From assembly GCF_002879885.1 (NCBI RefSeq), contig NZ_PNYA01000003.1:1-64000 (forward strand): a stretch of DNA of 64,000 nucleotides, in the 5' to 3' direction. The notes beneath the pieces were generated by a model. It made no database searches. It was not told the DNA's origin and was given only the letters and a program-made list of their open reading frames with translations. Each line of letters begins with the position of its first letter. Position 1 is the first letter of the stretch. A program made the position numbers and the translations under genes. Source of the DNA: Trinickia dabaoshanensis. Its GTDB lineage: Bacteria; Pseudomonadota; Gammaproteobacteria; Burkholderiales; Burkholderiaceae. Of the stretch, positions 1-8,355 are shown in pieces.

Positions 1-803
1 CACTTAACCTGCCCGCTACTACCCGGATGCACCTGCGTGGAGTTACTAACCGGCGCCGGCCCTTGCGAATCCAGAGGCTTCTCCGTCACCCCACCCCCAA
101 TCGGCACAGCCCCAACCGTAGCCTGCGAATCCGCCGCTTGCTGAGCCGAACTAGGCGCACTAGCCGCCTGCGACGCCGTCGCCGAAACAGCCTGCGCCTG
201 TTCCGGCTGCACGTACTGGAACACCTTCACGACGCTTTTCACACCGGGCACATTCGCCGCCACGGCCGCCCCGAGGTTCCCTTCATGCTCCGTGACGAGC
301 CCCATCAAATAGATATTCCCGGCCTCCCCAACAACCTTGAAGTCATTGGCCGAAATCCCTTTCTCGGCGATGAGCATCGTCTTCACGCGGGTCACGAGAT
401 ACGAATCATTAGCCCGATCCGAAAATTCGGTAATGGGCCCGACCTTAAGCTCATTAACGATCGCCTCGACATCCCCCACCCCACGCGCGATCTGCTCAGC
501 CTGCTGCTTGACAGCATCGCTAGGCACCTCACCCGTGAGCAGCACCCGCCGGTTGAACACCGTCACATCAACATGCGACGTATTTCCAAGCTGGTTGGCA
601 ATCTGCGAGTAAGCCTTCACCTGAATCTCACGGTCGGCCGTTTGCGTGCCGAGGGTGCGTCGATCGGTCGCCATCAGCGCCCCGCCGCCCGCCGCGCCGG
701 CTACCGCCAGCACACAACCCTGCAACGACGTGATCAATGCTGCCGCCGTCGCCACCGCCAGCGTGCTCCGCACAAGCGTCTTCATGACGCGATTTGCTGT
801 CAT
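1..803 (-). CDS. dolP: BON-domain outer-membrane lipoprotein, DolP/YraP-like (3' end at window edge)
   Basis: About 267 codons are visible. They start at an ATG at 803 with a GGGGAG ribosome site seven bases upstream. The N-terminus is a signal peptide ending in a lipobox-like LQGC, so an outer-membrane lipoprotein is likely. Two BON repeats follow: the first after the DREIQVKAYSQIANQLG stretch, with GEVPSDAVKQQAEQIARGV, and the second around SYLVTRVKTMLIAEKGI with GLVTEHEG. The C-terminus is a low-complexity Ala/Gln/Ser tail. The last two visible bases are TG in frame, probably the start of a TGA stop just outside the window. The neighbours (diaA, yraN, divergent rsmI) match the conserved yraLMNOP cluster, in which DolP supports outer-membrane integrity. 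The role is inferred from family and context. Confidence 0.85.
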   Translation of the reverse strand, partial: MTANRVMKTLVRSTLAVATAAALITSLQGCVLAVAGAAGGGALMATDRRTLGTQTADREIQVKAYSQIANQLGNTSHVDVTVFNRRVLLTGEVPSDAVKQQAEQIARGVGDVEAIVNELKVGPITEFSDRANDSYLVTRVKTMLIAEKGISANDFKVVGEAGNIYLMGLVTEHEGNLGAAVAANVPGVKSVVKVFQYVQPEQAQAVSATASQAASAPSSAQQAADSQATVGAVPIGGGVTEKPLDSQGPAPVSNSTQVHPGSSGQVK

Positions 804-823
804 CAACGAACTCCCCTTCGAAG

Positions 824-1411
824 TCAATCTTCCCCGAGCAACATGGCATCGATGCCGTCGCACAAGCAGTGAATGGCCAACAGGTGCACTTCATGAACGC
901 GCGCCGCCCGCTGCGACGGCACGCAAATTTGGATATCGGTGTCGACGAGCGCTTCGCCCACCTTGCCACCGCCGCTGCCCGTCAAAGCGATCACGAACAT
1001 CTCGCGCTCGTGCGCCTCGCCGATGACTTCCAGCAACGTAGCCTCATCGCCCATCGAAGCCACGACGATCAGCACATCCCCCGCATGCCCCAACGCGCGA
1101 AGCTGCTTGGCGTACACGGCATCGAACCCGCCGCCGGCGCTGAGCGCCGTCAGCACGGTGGAATCGGCCGTCAAAGCGATCGCGGGCAAGCTGGGCCGCT
1201 CGCGCTCGAAGCCCGCGGTGAGGTGCGAGGCAAGGCGCTGCGCGTCGGCCGCGCCCGCGCCGTTGCCGCACGTGAATATACGGTTGCCGTTCGCCAGCGC
1301 GCCGAACATCGTATCGATGGCCGCCGCGATCGGCATGGAAAGGGCGTCGAGCGCCTCGAGTTTCAATGCCGCGCTTTCGCGAAAATGCTGTTGAATCCGT
1401 TCGACTGACAT
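824..1411 (-). CDS. diaA: SIS-domain protein, DiaA / phosphoheptose isomerase (GmhA) family
   Basis: This 195-residue protein is a single SIS (sugar isomerase) domain, the usual length for DiaA/GmhA. Visible family motifs are FTCGNGAGAADAQRLASHL near residue 46 (phosphosugar-binding loop, with Ala where many relatives have Gly-Ser), a Ser/Thr-rich TADSTVLTA segment and the C-terminal HEVHLLAIHCLCDGID helix. GmhA isomerises sedoheptulose-7-phosphate for LPS heptose synthesis. DiaA is a non-enzymatic paralog that binds DnaA and promotes replication initiation. The position between yraN and the BON lipoprotein gene favours the DiaA (YraO) assignment, but sequence alone cannot separate the two. 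It is separated from dolP by about 20 bases and is likely co-transcribed with it. Confidence 0.8.
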   Translation of the reverse strand: MSVERIQQHFRESAALKLEALDALSMPIAAAIDTMFGALANGNRIFTCGNGAGAADAQRLASHLTAGFERERPSLPAIALTADSTVLTALSAGGGFDAVYAKQLRALGHAGDVLIVVASMGDEATLLEVIGEAHEREMFVIALTGSGGGKVGEALVDTDIQICVPSQRAARVHEVHLLAIHCLCDGIDAMLLGED

Positions 1412-1498
1412 TGTTTCCCTGCTCTACCGGCCCCGCCTATCCGCGGCCGTTTCGTCAGCGCGCAAGTTTACCGCACTCCCCATCCCCAGCCGCACGTT

Positions 1499-1921
1499 TC
1501 AACTGCCGTCCTCTCTAAAAGCATCGCGCAGCCAAACCAGCCGCGCCCCCTCGAATACGACGGCGTCGAACCGGCAAGGGCTCACGGCGCCCGCCCTCAC
1601 CGACAAAAAGTGCCGCGCCGCAAAGAGAATACGCTGACGCTTATGCAAGCCGATACTCGCCGCCGCACCGCCATAGCGGCCACCGGCCCGCGCGCGCACT
1701 TCGACGAAAACCAGCACGCCGTCCGCGTCGCGCATGACAAGATCGATCTCCCCGCCGCGGCACGTCACGTTGCGCGCGACGAGACGCATGCGTTGCCGCC
1801 GCAAAAACGTCAACGCTTGATCTTCGAATGCGGCGCCGATCCGTTTCGACTCGCGCCGCCCGGAAAAGTTGTCGGCAGCCTCGCCACGCTGGTTAGGCCG
1901 CGTAGGGCGCGGCCCCGCCAT
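1499..1921 (-). CDS. yraN: YraN family endonuclease-like protein (UPF0102)
   Basis: This 140-residue protein is predicted to adopt the restriction-endonuclease-like (Holliday-junction-resolvase-like) fold of the YraN family. The family core is clear: [23 protein letters not shown], then [10 protein letters not shown] (Asp of the nuclease core) and [10 protein letters not shown] (the EVK/EVR motif). The [13 protein letters not shown] helix follows, and the end is FDAVVFEG. The ATG at 1921 was chosen because it leaves a short basic N-terminus of family length and a 67-base intergenic region shared with the divergent rsmI. The in-frame extension further upstream is not conserved-looking. The cellular role of YraN is not established. 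It sits upstream of diaA-dolP and probably begins that operon. Confidence 0.85.
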   Translation of the reverse strand: MAGPRPTRPNQRGEAADNFSGRRESKRIGAAFEDQALTFLRRQRMRLVARNVTCRGGEIDLVMRDADGVLVFVEVRARAGGRYGGAAASIGLHKRQRILFAARHFLSVRAGAVSPCRFDAVVFEGARLVWLRDAFREDGS

Positions 1922-1988
1922 AGCCGTCTCTTGCCGCCGCGCGTGGCACAATGACGGCCTTCCCCCGCTCGTTCGCGTCTCTCGCTTC

Positions 1989-2870
1989 ATGTCCAACCTC
2001 CTCGATCTTGCGCAGCGACAGCAGTACCCCGCCGCCACGCTGTATGTCATTGCGACACCGATCGGCAATGCCGCCGATGTCACGCTGCGTGCGCTGCACG
2101 TGCTTGGCCTCGTCGATCGCATCGCGGCCGAGGACACACGCAATACCGGACAATTGCTCGCGCTCTACGGCATCTCCAAGCCGCTGCTAGCCGTGCACGA
2201 GCACAACGAGCGCGAAGCCGGGGCACGTATCGTCGATTGCCTGCGCGCCGGCGAACGCGTTGCCTATGTCTCCGACGCAGGCACCCCCGGCGTCTCGGAC
2301 CCCGGCGCCAAGCTCGTCGATGCGGTGCGCGACGCGGGTTTCGCCGTCGTCCCGCTCCCCGGCGCAAGCGCAGTCACGACAGCCATCTCGGCAGCGGGCG
2401 ATTTCGTCGGCGAGTTCTCGTTCCTCGGCTTCTTGCCGACCAAAGCCAAACAACGCGCGGCTCAGTTGCAGACGCTCGCGGCGCACCCGTTCGCGATGGT
2501 CTTCTACGAGGCGCCGCATCGCATCGTAGAAACAGTGCAAGCACTCGCCGATTCGCTCGGCGGCCATCGCCAATTGCTCATCGCTCGCGAACTGACGAAG
2601 CTACATGAGGCGATTCATCGGTGCACCTTGGCCGAAGGGCCAACATGGCTGGCGGCCGATCCGAACCGGCAACGCGGGGAATTCGTGCTCGTCGTTCAAG
2701 GCGCGCCCGCACAGGCGGAGCACGACGAGGCGGCGCACGATGCGCTGCTGTCGATGTTGCTTGAGGAGGTGTCCGTGAGCAGCGCCGCGCGGCTGGCCGC
2801 GTCGATCACGGGAGCGTCTCGCAACACGCTCTACACAAGGGCCTTGGAGCTATCTAAGCGGGAAAGCTGA
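1989..2870 (+). CDS. rsmI: 16S rRNA (cytidine1402-2'-O)-methyltransferase RsmI
   Basis: This is a 293-residue SAM-dependent tetrapyrrole-methylase-fold protein. RsmI 2'-O-methylates C1402 in the decoding centre of 16S rRNA. Visible signatures are [11 protein letters not shown] near residue 16, [28 protein letters not shown] and [17 protein letters not shown], then FLGFLPTK and [10 protein letters not shown], the standard RsmI order. The ATG at 1989 gives a family-typical short N-terminus (MSNLLDLAQ); an earlier in-frame start would overlap yraN on the opposite strand. It is transcribed divergently from yraN and followed by no obvious co-transcribed gene. The next gene, rlpA, is convergent. 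Confidence 0.95.
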   Translation: MSNLLDLAQRQQYPAATLYVIATPIGNAADVTLRALHVLGLVDRIAAEDTRNTGQLLALYGISKPLLAVHEHNEREAGARIVDCLRAGERVAYVSDAGTPGVSDPGAKLVDAVRDAGFAVVPLPGASAVTTAISAAGDFVGEFSFLGFLPTKAKQRAAQLQTLAAHPFAMVFYEAPHRIVETVQALADSLGGHRQLLIARELTKLHEAIHRCTLAEGPTWLAADPNRQRGEFVLVVQGAPAQAEHDEAAHDALLSMLLEEVSVSSAARLAASITGASRNTLYTRALELSKRES

Positions 2871-2950
2871 GCGTCACCGGATGCCTATCTTAAAAGCTAG
2901 GCGCAACATCATGGCCCGCATTACTTAGCAGTCCTGAATATTCTCACCAA

Positions 2951-2979
2951 TGCAAAAACGGCGCCTCGAAAGGCGCCGT
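2951..2979 (-). terminator. Rho-independent terminator of rlpA
   Basis: A perfect hairpin ACGGCGCC-TCGAAA-GGCGCCGT at 2958-2979 is followed, on the minus strand, by a TTTTT run. It lies about 50 bases beyond the rlpA stop codon and between convergent rsmI and rlpA, so it may also stop rsmI read-through. Confidence 0.85.
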
Positions 2980-3026
2980 CTAGGCTAGGTCCGTGCGATC
3001 CGTCGAGCTGAACCGAAAGAGATTGC

Positions 3027-3626
3027 TTAGTTGCCGCCATCCTTCGACGGGGTGTTGTTGCTGGCCAGCATTTCCGCCTGCTCGGCACGCGCTTCTTGCT
3101 GCGTCAGCCCTTCGATCTGCACGCGCCCCGTACCGGCGTGCTGCAGACCCAGCAGCTTGGCGGCCGCATACGACAGATCGATCACGCGGCCGCGCACATA
3201 TGGCCCGCGATCGTTGATCTTCACGACGACGGCCTTATGGTTCGACATATTCGTCACGCGAACATATGACGCGAGCGGCAGCGTCTTGTGCGCGGCCGTC
3301 AGCGCGTGCATGTTGTAGCGCTCGCCGCTGGCCGTGCGGCGACCGACGAAGTGGCCGCCGTACCACGAGGCGCGACCCACCTGCTTGAAATCCGAGATAT
3401 CGGGCGTGCCGTCGTCGATCGGCTTCGCGTCGGCGAGCGATTTGGACGTGTCGCCGGCGCCCGGCACCGCCGAGGCAGCACCGAACGCAACGGGCGCATT
3501 CGCCCCCTGTGCGACGGCGGGAACGCGGCTTGCGCTCCCAGTTTGGGTCGTCGGCTGCATGGCGCAACCCGTGAAGGCGCCGAAGACAAAAAGGATCCCC
3601 AGCGATCGACGAAATCGATGTTTCAT
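3027..3626 (-). CDS. rlpA: Septal ring lytic transglycosylase family protein RlpA
   Basis: This 199-residue lipoprotein carries a double-psi beta-barrel (DPBB) domain. The start at 3626 gives MKHRFRRSLGILFVFGAFTGC, a classic lipoprotein signal with lipobox FTGC; longer in-frame starts would bury this signal. A low-complexity linker of about 60 residues is followed by the DPBB core. That core includes GRASWYGGHFVGRRTASG, MHALTAAHKTLPLASYVRVTN (containing the family AAHKTLP) and KINDRGPYVRGRVIDLSYAAA. RlpA cleaves or binds denuded peptidoglycan strands at the septum. There is no SPOR domain: the protein ends soon after the barrel (last residues SKDGGN), so this is a short-form RlpA. A strong terminator follows. 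Confidence 0.9.
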   Translation of the reverse strand: MKHRFRRSLGILFVFGAFTGCAMQPTTQTGSASRVPAVAQGANAPVAFGAASAVPGAGDTSKSLADAKPIDDGTPDISDFKQVGRASWYGGHFVGRRTASGERYNMHALTAAHKTLPLASYVRVTNMSNHKAVVVKINDRGPYVRGRVIDLSYAAAKLLGLQHAGTGRVQIEGLTQQEARAEQAEMLASNNTPSKDGGN

Positions 3627-4262
3627 ATGACGTTTAGCCAATCTGTCGAGCCGCGGCAACAGCGTTTGACTGTGCATGCGGCTCGGGCGACCAAGCGCAA
3701 CACGCCACGCACGCTCAAAGCGTGTGTCACGAGACGGCACTCGGCTGCGGCCATATTCGGCCGCGTACTGCCCGGTTGGTATTCACGTCTGGCGCGGCTG
3801 TCCCCTTCAGCTTGACCAGACCCCACACGCCGCCATCGAACATGGCATCCACGTTCTTGCGCGCCCAAAGGCACGAGGAACGGCGGCGTAGGCCTGCCCA
3901 GCGTGACGGCCGATGGCCGTGTCAGGCGCGCGGCGCCTGGCTGGGCAAGACGTGTGCATCGAACTTCGTCGACACGGATAAGAAGCGCGCGACACGCGCA
4001 ACTTCGAACTTCAATTGACTGCGACGGCCGCGCGTAAGTTCACGCAAGGGCCAGATCGCCGGTAGAGCTGCGCGAGCATCCCTCGCGCGAAAGCTGAAGC
4101 ATTATAGCAGAAAGATCGAGCAATCCCGGTCGAACGCTCCATCCCCCGATTGATTCTGTCTATGGCCGCAACAATGCGAATCACCTATCGGGCTTTCGGC
4201 CAAGCAGCGCGGGCTTCACGCGGCTGGTACCATCTTCTCTTTTGCCGTCCGGTCCCATCGCA
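3627..4262. other. Intergenic region without a convincing gene
   Basis: About 636 bases lie between rlpA and the metallo-beta-lactamase gene. Short open frames exist on both strands but show no family motif, ribosome site or plausible composition. The notable content is a dense set of inverted repeats at 3895-3947, described separately. Conserved cores of RNase P RNA, tmRNA and common riboswitches were looked for by eye and not found. The leftmost part should contain the rlpA promoter and the rightmost part that of the 4263 gene. Confidence 0.5.
3895..3947. repeat. Nested inverted repeats forming a three-way-junction-like fold
   Basis: An outer 8-bp stem TGCCCAGC (3895-3902) / GCTGGGCA (3940-3947) encloses two hairpins. 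The first is ACGGCC-GAT-GGCCGT (3906-3920) and the second CAGGCGC-GCG-GCGCCTG (3923-3939). Almost every base is paired and all three stems are perfect. No T-run follows on either strand, so it is not a simple terminator. It could be part of a structured non-coding RNA or a REP-type palindromic unit; orientation is unknown. Confidence 0.6.
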
Positions 4263-4907
4263 ATGAAGGTTTTCATCATCCCCGTTACGCCGTTCCAGCA
4301 GAACTGCTCGCTCATCATCTGCGAAGCAACGCAGCGTGCGGCCATCGTCGATCCCGGCGGCGATCTCGAAGCGATCGAACGCGCCGTGTCCGAGAACGGC
4401 GCCACCGTCGAAAAGATCCTGCTCACGCACGGTCACGTGGACCATTGCGCCGGCGCCAAAACGCTCGCCACCCGTTACGGGGTGCCGATCGAAGGCCCGC
4501 AGCGCGATGAGCAATTCTGGATCGATCAATTGCCGGATCAAAGCGTGCGCTTCGGTTTTCCGGCGGCGCAAGCGTTCGAGCCCGACCGCTGGCTCGTCGA
4601 TGGCGACACGGTCCAATTCGGCGAGGAAACGATGGACGTCTACCACTGCCCCGGCCATACGCCGGGCCATGTCGTGTTCGTCAGCGCGCGGCATCGGATC
4701 GCGTTCGTAGGCGATGTTCTGTTCGCCGGTTCGATCGGCCGTACCGACTTCCCGCGCGGCAATCACGGCGACCTCATTCGTTCGATCCGCACGAAGCTCT
4801 GGCCGCTCGGCGACGACATCACGTTCGTGCCCGGCCACGGCCCCACATCGACATTCGGCGAAGAGCGGCGCACGAACCCCTACGTCGCGGATGGAGTCAG
4901 CGCGTGA
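4263..4907 (+). CDS. MBL-fold metallo-hydrolase, YcbL / glyoxalase II-like
   Basis: This 214-residue metallo-beta-lactamase-fold enzyme has the zinc ligands [12 protein letters not shown] (HxHxDH) near residue 60, CPGHTPGH near 130, FVGDVLF (bridging Asp) and FVPGHGP near 196. It lacks the C-terminal helical domain of classical glyoxalase II, matching the short YcbL type, a type II glyoxalase-like hydrolase acting on S-lactoylglutathione-type thioesters. The ATG at 4263 yields [15 protein letters not shown], the usual family N-terminus. Its stop overlaps the start of the following exonuclease gene by four bases, so the two are translationally coupled. The precise substrate is not shown by sequence. 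Confidence 0.85.
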   Translation: MKVFIIPVTPFQQNCSLIICEATQRAAIVDPGGDLEAIERAVSENGATVEKILLTHGHVDHCAGAKTLATRYGVPIEGPQRDEQFWIDQLPDQSVRFGFPAAQAFEPDRWLVDGDTVQFGEETMDVYHCPGHTPGHVVFVSARHRIAFVGDVLFAGSIGRTDFPRGNHGDLIRSIRTKLWPLGDDITFVPGHGPTSTFGEERRTNPYVADGVSA

Positions 4908-5557
4908 GCTCGGAAATCTACGTCAGCACCGATATCGAGGCCGACGGCCCGATCCCCGGCCCGCATTCGATGCTCAGTTTCGCATCGGCGGCCTACACCG
5001 AGGACAAACAGTTGATCGCCACGTTCTCGGCCAACCTCGAAACGCTGCCCGGCGCCGAAGCCCATCCGGTGCAAGCGGCCTGGTGGAAGACGCAGCCCGA
5101 AGCATGGGCGGCCTGCCGCTCCGATTTGCGGCGGCCCGAGGAGGCGCTCGTCGCCTATGTCGAATGGGTCGAGGCGCTACCGGGCAAGCCGGTATTCGTC
5201 GGCATGCCGGCCGGCTTCGATTTCTCGTTCATGTTTTGGTACATGATGCGCTTCGCCGGCCGCTGCCCGTTCTCGTGGTCGGCGCTCGACATCAAGACGC
5301 TCGCCTTTGCGATGACGGGTCTGCCCTATCGCAAATGCATCAAGCCGCGCATGCCGAAGCATTGGTTCGACGATCACCCGCATACGCACGTGGCGCTCGA
5401 CGACGCAATCGAGCAAGGCGCCCTTTTTTGCAACATGCTCAAGGACTTACGCGTGTTGCAACAGGCGTCGGCCGCGGTGGCCGAATCGAACGCGCGCGAC
5501 GCCGAAGCGGCCGCCAAGGGATTAAGTCAAAACGACGCCGAGAGCCCGCCAAATTAG
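4904..5557 (+). CDS. 3'-5' exonuclease of the DEDDh (DnaQ-like) superfamily
   Basis: This 217-residue protein starts at a GTG that overlaps the stop of the upstream hydrolase gene. Exonuclease motif I is [10 protein letters not shown] near residue 10 (Asp and Glu metal ligands). A middle aspartate lies in [11 protein letters not shown] near residue 105. The C-terminal motif is [11 protein letters not shown] near 172, with the His and Asp of the DEDDh type. It probably removes nucleotides from DNA or RNA 3' ends; the substrate is unknown. The tail after residue 185 is Ala-rich and probably disordered. Coupling to a metallo-hydrolase gene gives no clear functional clue. Confidence 0.8.
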   Translation: MSSEIYVSTDIEADGPIPGPHSMLSFASAAYTEDKQLIATFSANLETLPGAEAHPVQAAWWKTQPEAWAACRSDLRRPEEALVAYVEWVEALPGKPVFVGMPAGFDFSFMFWYMMRFAGRCPFSWSALDIKTLAFAMTGLPYRKCIKPRMPKHWFDDHPHTHVALDDAIEQGALFCNMLKDLRVLQQASAAVAESNARDAEAAAKGLSQNDAESPPN

Positions 5558-5647
5558 GGAAAATCCCTCGCTTTCCCGCCATTCGATTGCCTTTTGTTTC
5601 TTCCGCCACTACTATCGGACGCAGTGGCTGTCGTAAGGGAGGCGCGG

Positions 5648-6106
5648 ATGGCGCTCGACACGTTTTCTCAAAGAATCCTGCGCCTCTTGCAGCTCGATGC
5701 GCGACGCTCGGTGCAGGAAATTTCCGACCAAGTCGGACTGTCGAGCACGCCTTGTTGGCGGCGCATCAAGGACATGGAGCAATCGGGCATCATCCAGCGC
5801 TATACGGCGCTGCTCGATCGCGAAAAACTCGGGCTCCACGTTTGCGCCCTCGCCCACATCCATTTGACCCGGCACACGGAAGGCGGCGTCGAGCAGTTCG
5901 AGCGCGAGATCTCCACCTGCCCCGAAGTGACCGAGTGCTACAGCACCACGGGCGAAGCCGATTACATCCTCAAAATCGTGGCGCCCGACATCAAAGCGTA
6001 CGACGCGTTCCTGCACGACCGGATCTTCAAGATTCCGGCTGTCGCCCAAGTGCGCACGAGCGTCGTACTGCGCGAAGTGAAGTTCGACACGCAATTGCCG
6101 CTCTAA
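5648..6106 (+). CDS. Lrp/AsnC family transcriptional regulator
   Basis: The 152-residue protein has the standard Lrp layout: an N-terminal winged helix (LDTFSQRILRLLQLDARRS, then SDQVGLSSTPCWRRIKDME as the recognition helix) and a C-terminal RAM ligand-binding domain (HTEGGVEQFEREI, CPEVTECYSTTGEADYILKI). The start at 5648 is preceded by AAGGGAGG and gives the usual MALDTFSQRI beginning. A short palindrome AGGGA-AAA-TCCCT at 5557-5569, about 80 bases upstream, could be an autoregulatory operator, though that is only a guess. The regulator probably responds to an amino acid. The divergent or adjacent genes do not reveal the target. Confidence 0.9.
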   Translation: MALDTFSQRILRLLQLDARRSVQEISDQVGLSSTPCWRRIKDMEQSGIIQRYTALLDREKLGLHVCALAHIHLTRHTEGGVEQFEREISTCPEVTECYSTTGEADYILKIVAPDIKAYDAFLHDRIFKIPAVAQVRTSVVLREVKFDTQLPL

Positions 6107-6156
6107 ATGTAAAGGCTCGGCTCGCTCGGGCCGATTGTAGCCCCAGCGGCACCTGC

Positions 6157-7347
6157 CTATACGTGCCCCGGCTCGCCCACTTTCGCGGCGCCGATCTCGC
6201 GCTGAAGCGTGACGTTGCGCGCACCCAATCTCGCTTTCAATGCACTCAAATCGACGCGTTCGGCAAGCTGCGCATCCTGTTCGCGGCCGCTCAGCGGATC
6301 GGCCGCCAGGGTGATGTCGAGGTCGAGGCCGGTGCTCAAGTAATGCACATTCAATGACGAAGCGCGCAGGCCGTACTTCGCAAGCTCGGCATCGACGAGC
6401 GCGGCCACGGCGGCCCGCGCAGGCAGGCGCGTCGGGGGATGCGCGACGGCATCGTTCTCCGGATCGACGTGAATGAGCGCATCGAGCACGCGCTTGTCCG
6501 TCATGACGCGCGCACGCGCCGACTCGGCGATGTAATGCCCTTCCGAGACGGAGATCAGCGGGTCGACGAGGATATGCGCGTCGACGAGCGCGAGGTCGCC
6601 CGTCTTGCGCGTGCGCAGTTCATGCACGTCGCGCACGCCGGGCGTGGCCATCAGCAACTTGCGGATGTCCCCCGTCGCGGCTTCGTCCAGCGCCCGGTCC
6701 GAAAGGTCTTGCAGCGCATCCCAGCCGAAGACCCAACCCATGCGCGCCACGAGGAAGCCAACGATCGCGGCCGCGATCGGGTCGAGCAGACGCACGCCGA
6801 ACAAGCTCCCCACGATACCGACCGCGACGACGAGCGACGAGGCGGCGTCCGATCGCGCATGCCAGGCGTTCGCGATCAGCATCGCCGATCGCACGCGTTC
6901 GGCTTGGCGCAGCATGAATCGGAACAACGCTTCTTTCGAAATCAGCACCAGCACGGCCACGACGAGCGCACTGACGTGCACGGCCGGGATGTTCTCCAAA
7001 TCGGCGAGCCGAGTGCCGGCACGCCAAAGCATGCCGACGCCGACGGTCACGAGCAGTGCGCCGAGGAACAGCGAGGCCACGGTCTCATAACGGGCGTGAC
7101 CGTAGTTGTGGTCGGCGTCGGGTTTCTCGGCGCTCGCCCGATTCGCGATGAGGACGATAAAGTCGGAGATGAGGTCGGCCAGCGAATGAATCCCGTCGGC
7201 GATCAAAGCCTGGGAATGCGCAAAAAACCCTATCGTGACCTGCAAGCTCATCAGGACGATATTGACGCCAACGCTCGCAAACGTGCTTTTACGGGCGACG
7301 GCTTGTTTTTCTCCGGATCGGAGTTCTGTGTGGGCGTGAGAGTGCAT
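6157..7347 (-). CDS. Cation diffusion facilitator (CDF) family transporter
   Basis: A 396-residue inner-membrane metal/proton antiporter of the FieF/ZitB-like CDF family. The N-terminus contains HSHAHTE, a His-rich possible metal site. Six membrane segments are expected: VGVNIVLMSLQVTIGFFAHS with the site motif DGIHSLADLISD on TM2, then TM3/TM4, then TM5 with HARSDAASSLVV. The cytoplasmic C-terminal domain (ATPGVRDVHELRTRKTGDLALVDAHILV) matches the CDF dimerisation domain. It has an unusually long C-terminal extension of about 90 residues that repeats the same ferredoxin-like character (VDAELAKYGLRASSLNVHYL). Likely substrates are Zn, Fe, Co or Mn; sequence does not decide. It is monocistronic. 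Confidence 0.9.
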   Translation of the reverse strand: MHSHAHTELRSGEKQAVARKSTFASVGVNIVLMSLQVTIGFFAHSQALIADGIHSLADLISDFIVLIANRASAEKPDADHNYGHARYETVASLFLGALLVTVGVGMLWRAGTRLADLENIPAVHVSALVVAVLVLISKEALFRFMLRQAERVRSAMLIANAWHARSDAASSLVVAVGIVGSLFGVRLLDPIAAAIVGFLVARMGWVFGWDALQDLSDRALDEAATGDIRKLLMATPGVRDVHELRTRKTGDLALVDAHILVDPLISVSEGHYIAESARARVMTDKRVLDALIHVDPENDAVAHPPTRLPARAAVAALVDAELAKYGLRASSLNVHYLSTGLDLDITLAADPLSGREQDAQLAERVDLSALKARLGARNVTLQREIGAAKVGEPGHV

Positions 7348-7536
7348 CGGCTACGCTGAGCAACGGAATGTTTACCGCTCGATTGTATCGCGCACGGCGC
7401 GGCGGCGCTGTGACAGCGTTGGCGATTTTTCCTTTTCAATCAGGAAGTTATGAGAACGCGACGTATTCTTGTTCGCGTCTCGTTTCCTCTCGCTGCGCCG
7501 CTTTATCGGCTCGCCGCGAGAGACATTGTCCTGGTG

Positions 7537-7552
7537 AACTAACCGTTTAGTT
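7537..7552. promoter_or_regulatory. Palindrome AACTAACCGTTTAGTT, possible regulator operator
   Basis: AACTAA-CCGT-TTAGTT has perfect 6-base arms with a 4-base centre. Dyads of this kind with an ACTAA/TTAGT core are typical of TetR-type repressor sites. It lies about 190 bases upstream of the CDF transporter start, on the same side as its promoter. No TetR gene is adjacent, so the assignment is tentative. Confidence 0.35.
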
Positions 7553-7556
7553 AGAC

Positions 7557-7592
7557 GAATAAAAACCGCGTACCCCAATGGGTTACGCGGTT
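7557..7592 (-). terminator. Rho-independent terminator of the H-NS family gene
   Basis: The stem AACCGCGTA..CCC / GGGT..TACGCGGTT (7564-7592) is followed on the minus strand by TTTTT. It lies about 60 bases downstream of the stop of the 7654-7953 gene. Confidence 0.8.
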
Positions 7593-7653
7593 CTCATTTA
7601 GGCTGCTGCCGACAATAGAGCCGGCGCGCCGACTTGCTATGTCGATCGGCCTA

Positions 7654-7953
7654 TTACTTTTGAATCAGGAACTGATCGCGATCCTGACCGGCAATCCACC
7701 GGGGCGGCTTGCCGCGGCCCGACCAGGTATTGCCGCTTACGGGATCCCGGTATTTCGGCGCAACGCCGGCACGCGGACGGCCAGCCTTCGCGTGTTTGCC
7801 GCGGCCGCCGCCGAGTTCGGCGAGCGTAATGCCGTAGTCGGCCATTTTCTGTTTGATCTCGTTCAGCACTTCAGCGTATTCACGCGCCTTCGCCTCTTCG
7901 ATCTGCTTCTCCAGCTTCTCTCGTTGGGCGAGAAGTTCCTTGTAAGAAGACAT
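7654..7953 (-). CDS. H-NS family nucleoid-associated DNA-binding protein
   Basis: This 99-residue protein is of the short beta-proteobacterial H-NS type. Residues 1-45 form a coiled-coil oligomerisation segment (ELLAQREKLEKQIEEAKARE). A basic AT-hook-like linker GRPRAG follows, then the C-terminal DNA-binding motif RDPVSGNTWSGRGKPPRWIAG, which is diagnostic for the H-NS histone-like family. Such proteins bind AT-rich, often horizontally acquired DNA and silence it. The start ATG is preceded by GGGAAC. The 400 bases upstream are distinctly AT-rich compared with the rest of the window, which could allow autoregulation. A strong terminator follows, so the gene is monocistronic. Confidence 0.92.
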   Translation of the reverse strand: MSSYKELLAQREKLEKQIEEAKAREYAEVLNEIKQKMADYGITLAELGGGRGKHAKAGRPRAGVAPKYRDPVSGNTWSGRGKPPRWIAGQDRDQFLIQK

Positions 7954-8355
7954 ATGTTCCCTTGTGGTTTCAGTAAATGGCGCCGATCTCCTGCCGGTTT
8001 AGCCACCTCAATGCTAGGTGCCTCGGATATTTCGGAAGCGAGATTAGCACAAAAGACAAGCGGACGAAAAGCCCGAAAAGACCTTTCTCTTAAAATAACT
8101 TCATTGAATTGTTTCACTCATTCGTCATCCGCCTGCCGATCTCAATTTACCCAATGCAACTGCTCATCTCATATTTCCACCGAAAAACGAACTGAACGGC
8201 CTGATAACTTTCAGATTATGAGATCGATTCCACGCGCATCGCGAAAAGTTTTCATGGAATGAAAGGATCTCGCACCGGTGCGGGTTTCCAGGCGATCGCG
8301 GTCCGAAAACTTACGGCCGTATCAGCATTTCCCCTATTACCGCATAAGGCGCGAG
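7954..8355. other. AT-rich intergenic region upstream of the H-NS gene
   Basis: About 400 bases between the H-NS and HugZ-like genes. From roughly 8040 to 8260 the DNA is markedly richer in A and T than its surroundings, with stretches such as TTAAAATAACTT and TCAGATTATGAGAT. No coding signal was seen. It probably carries the promoter of the H-NS gene and possibly its own binding sites. Confidence 0.5.

Larger units (their letters stand above)
7348..7653. other. Intergenic region upstream of the CDF gene
   Basis: About 306 bases separate the CDF gene start from the H-NS gene end. The region contains the H-NS terminator (7557-7592) and a 16-base palindrome at 7537-7552. The rest is presumably the CDF promoter. 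No gene is supported here. Confidence 0.5.

Noticed and set aside
27-872. Long plus-strand open frame with Arg/His-rich translation
   Set aside because: It lies antisense to the BON lipoprotein gene and has the skewed composition of a GC-rich shadow frame.
3741-4180. Possible 6S RNA, RNase P RNA or tmRNA in the large gap near rlpA
   Set aside because: The conserved cores of these RNAs were not seen on either strand; only the unusual inverted repeats remain.
5557-5569. AGGGA-AAA-TCCCT as an Lrp operator
   Set aside because: Only 5-base arms and no second copy; mentioned with the regulator gene but not called as a site.
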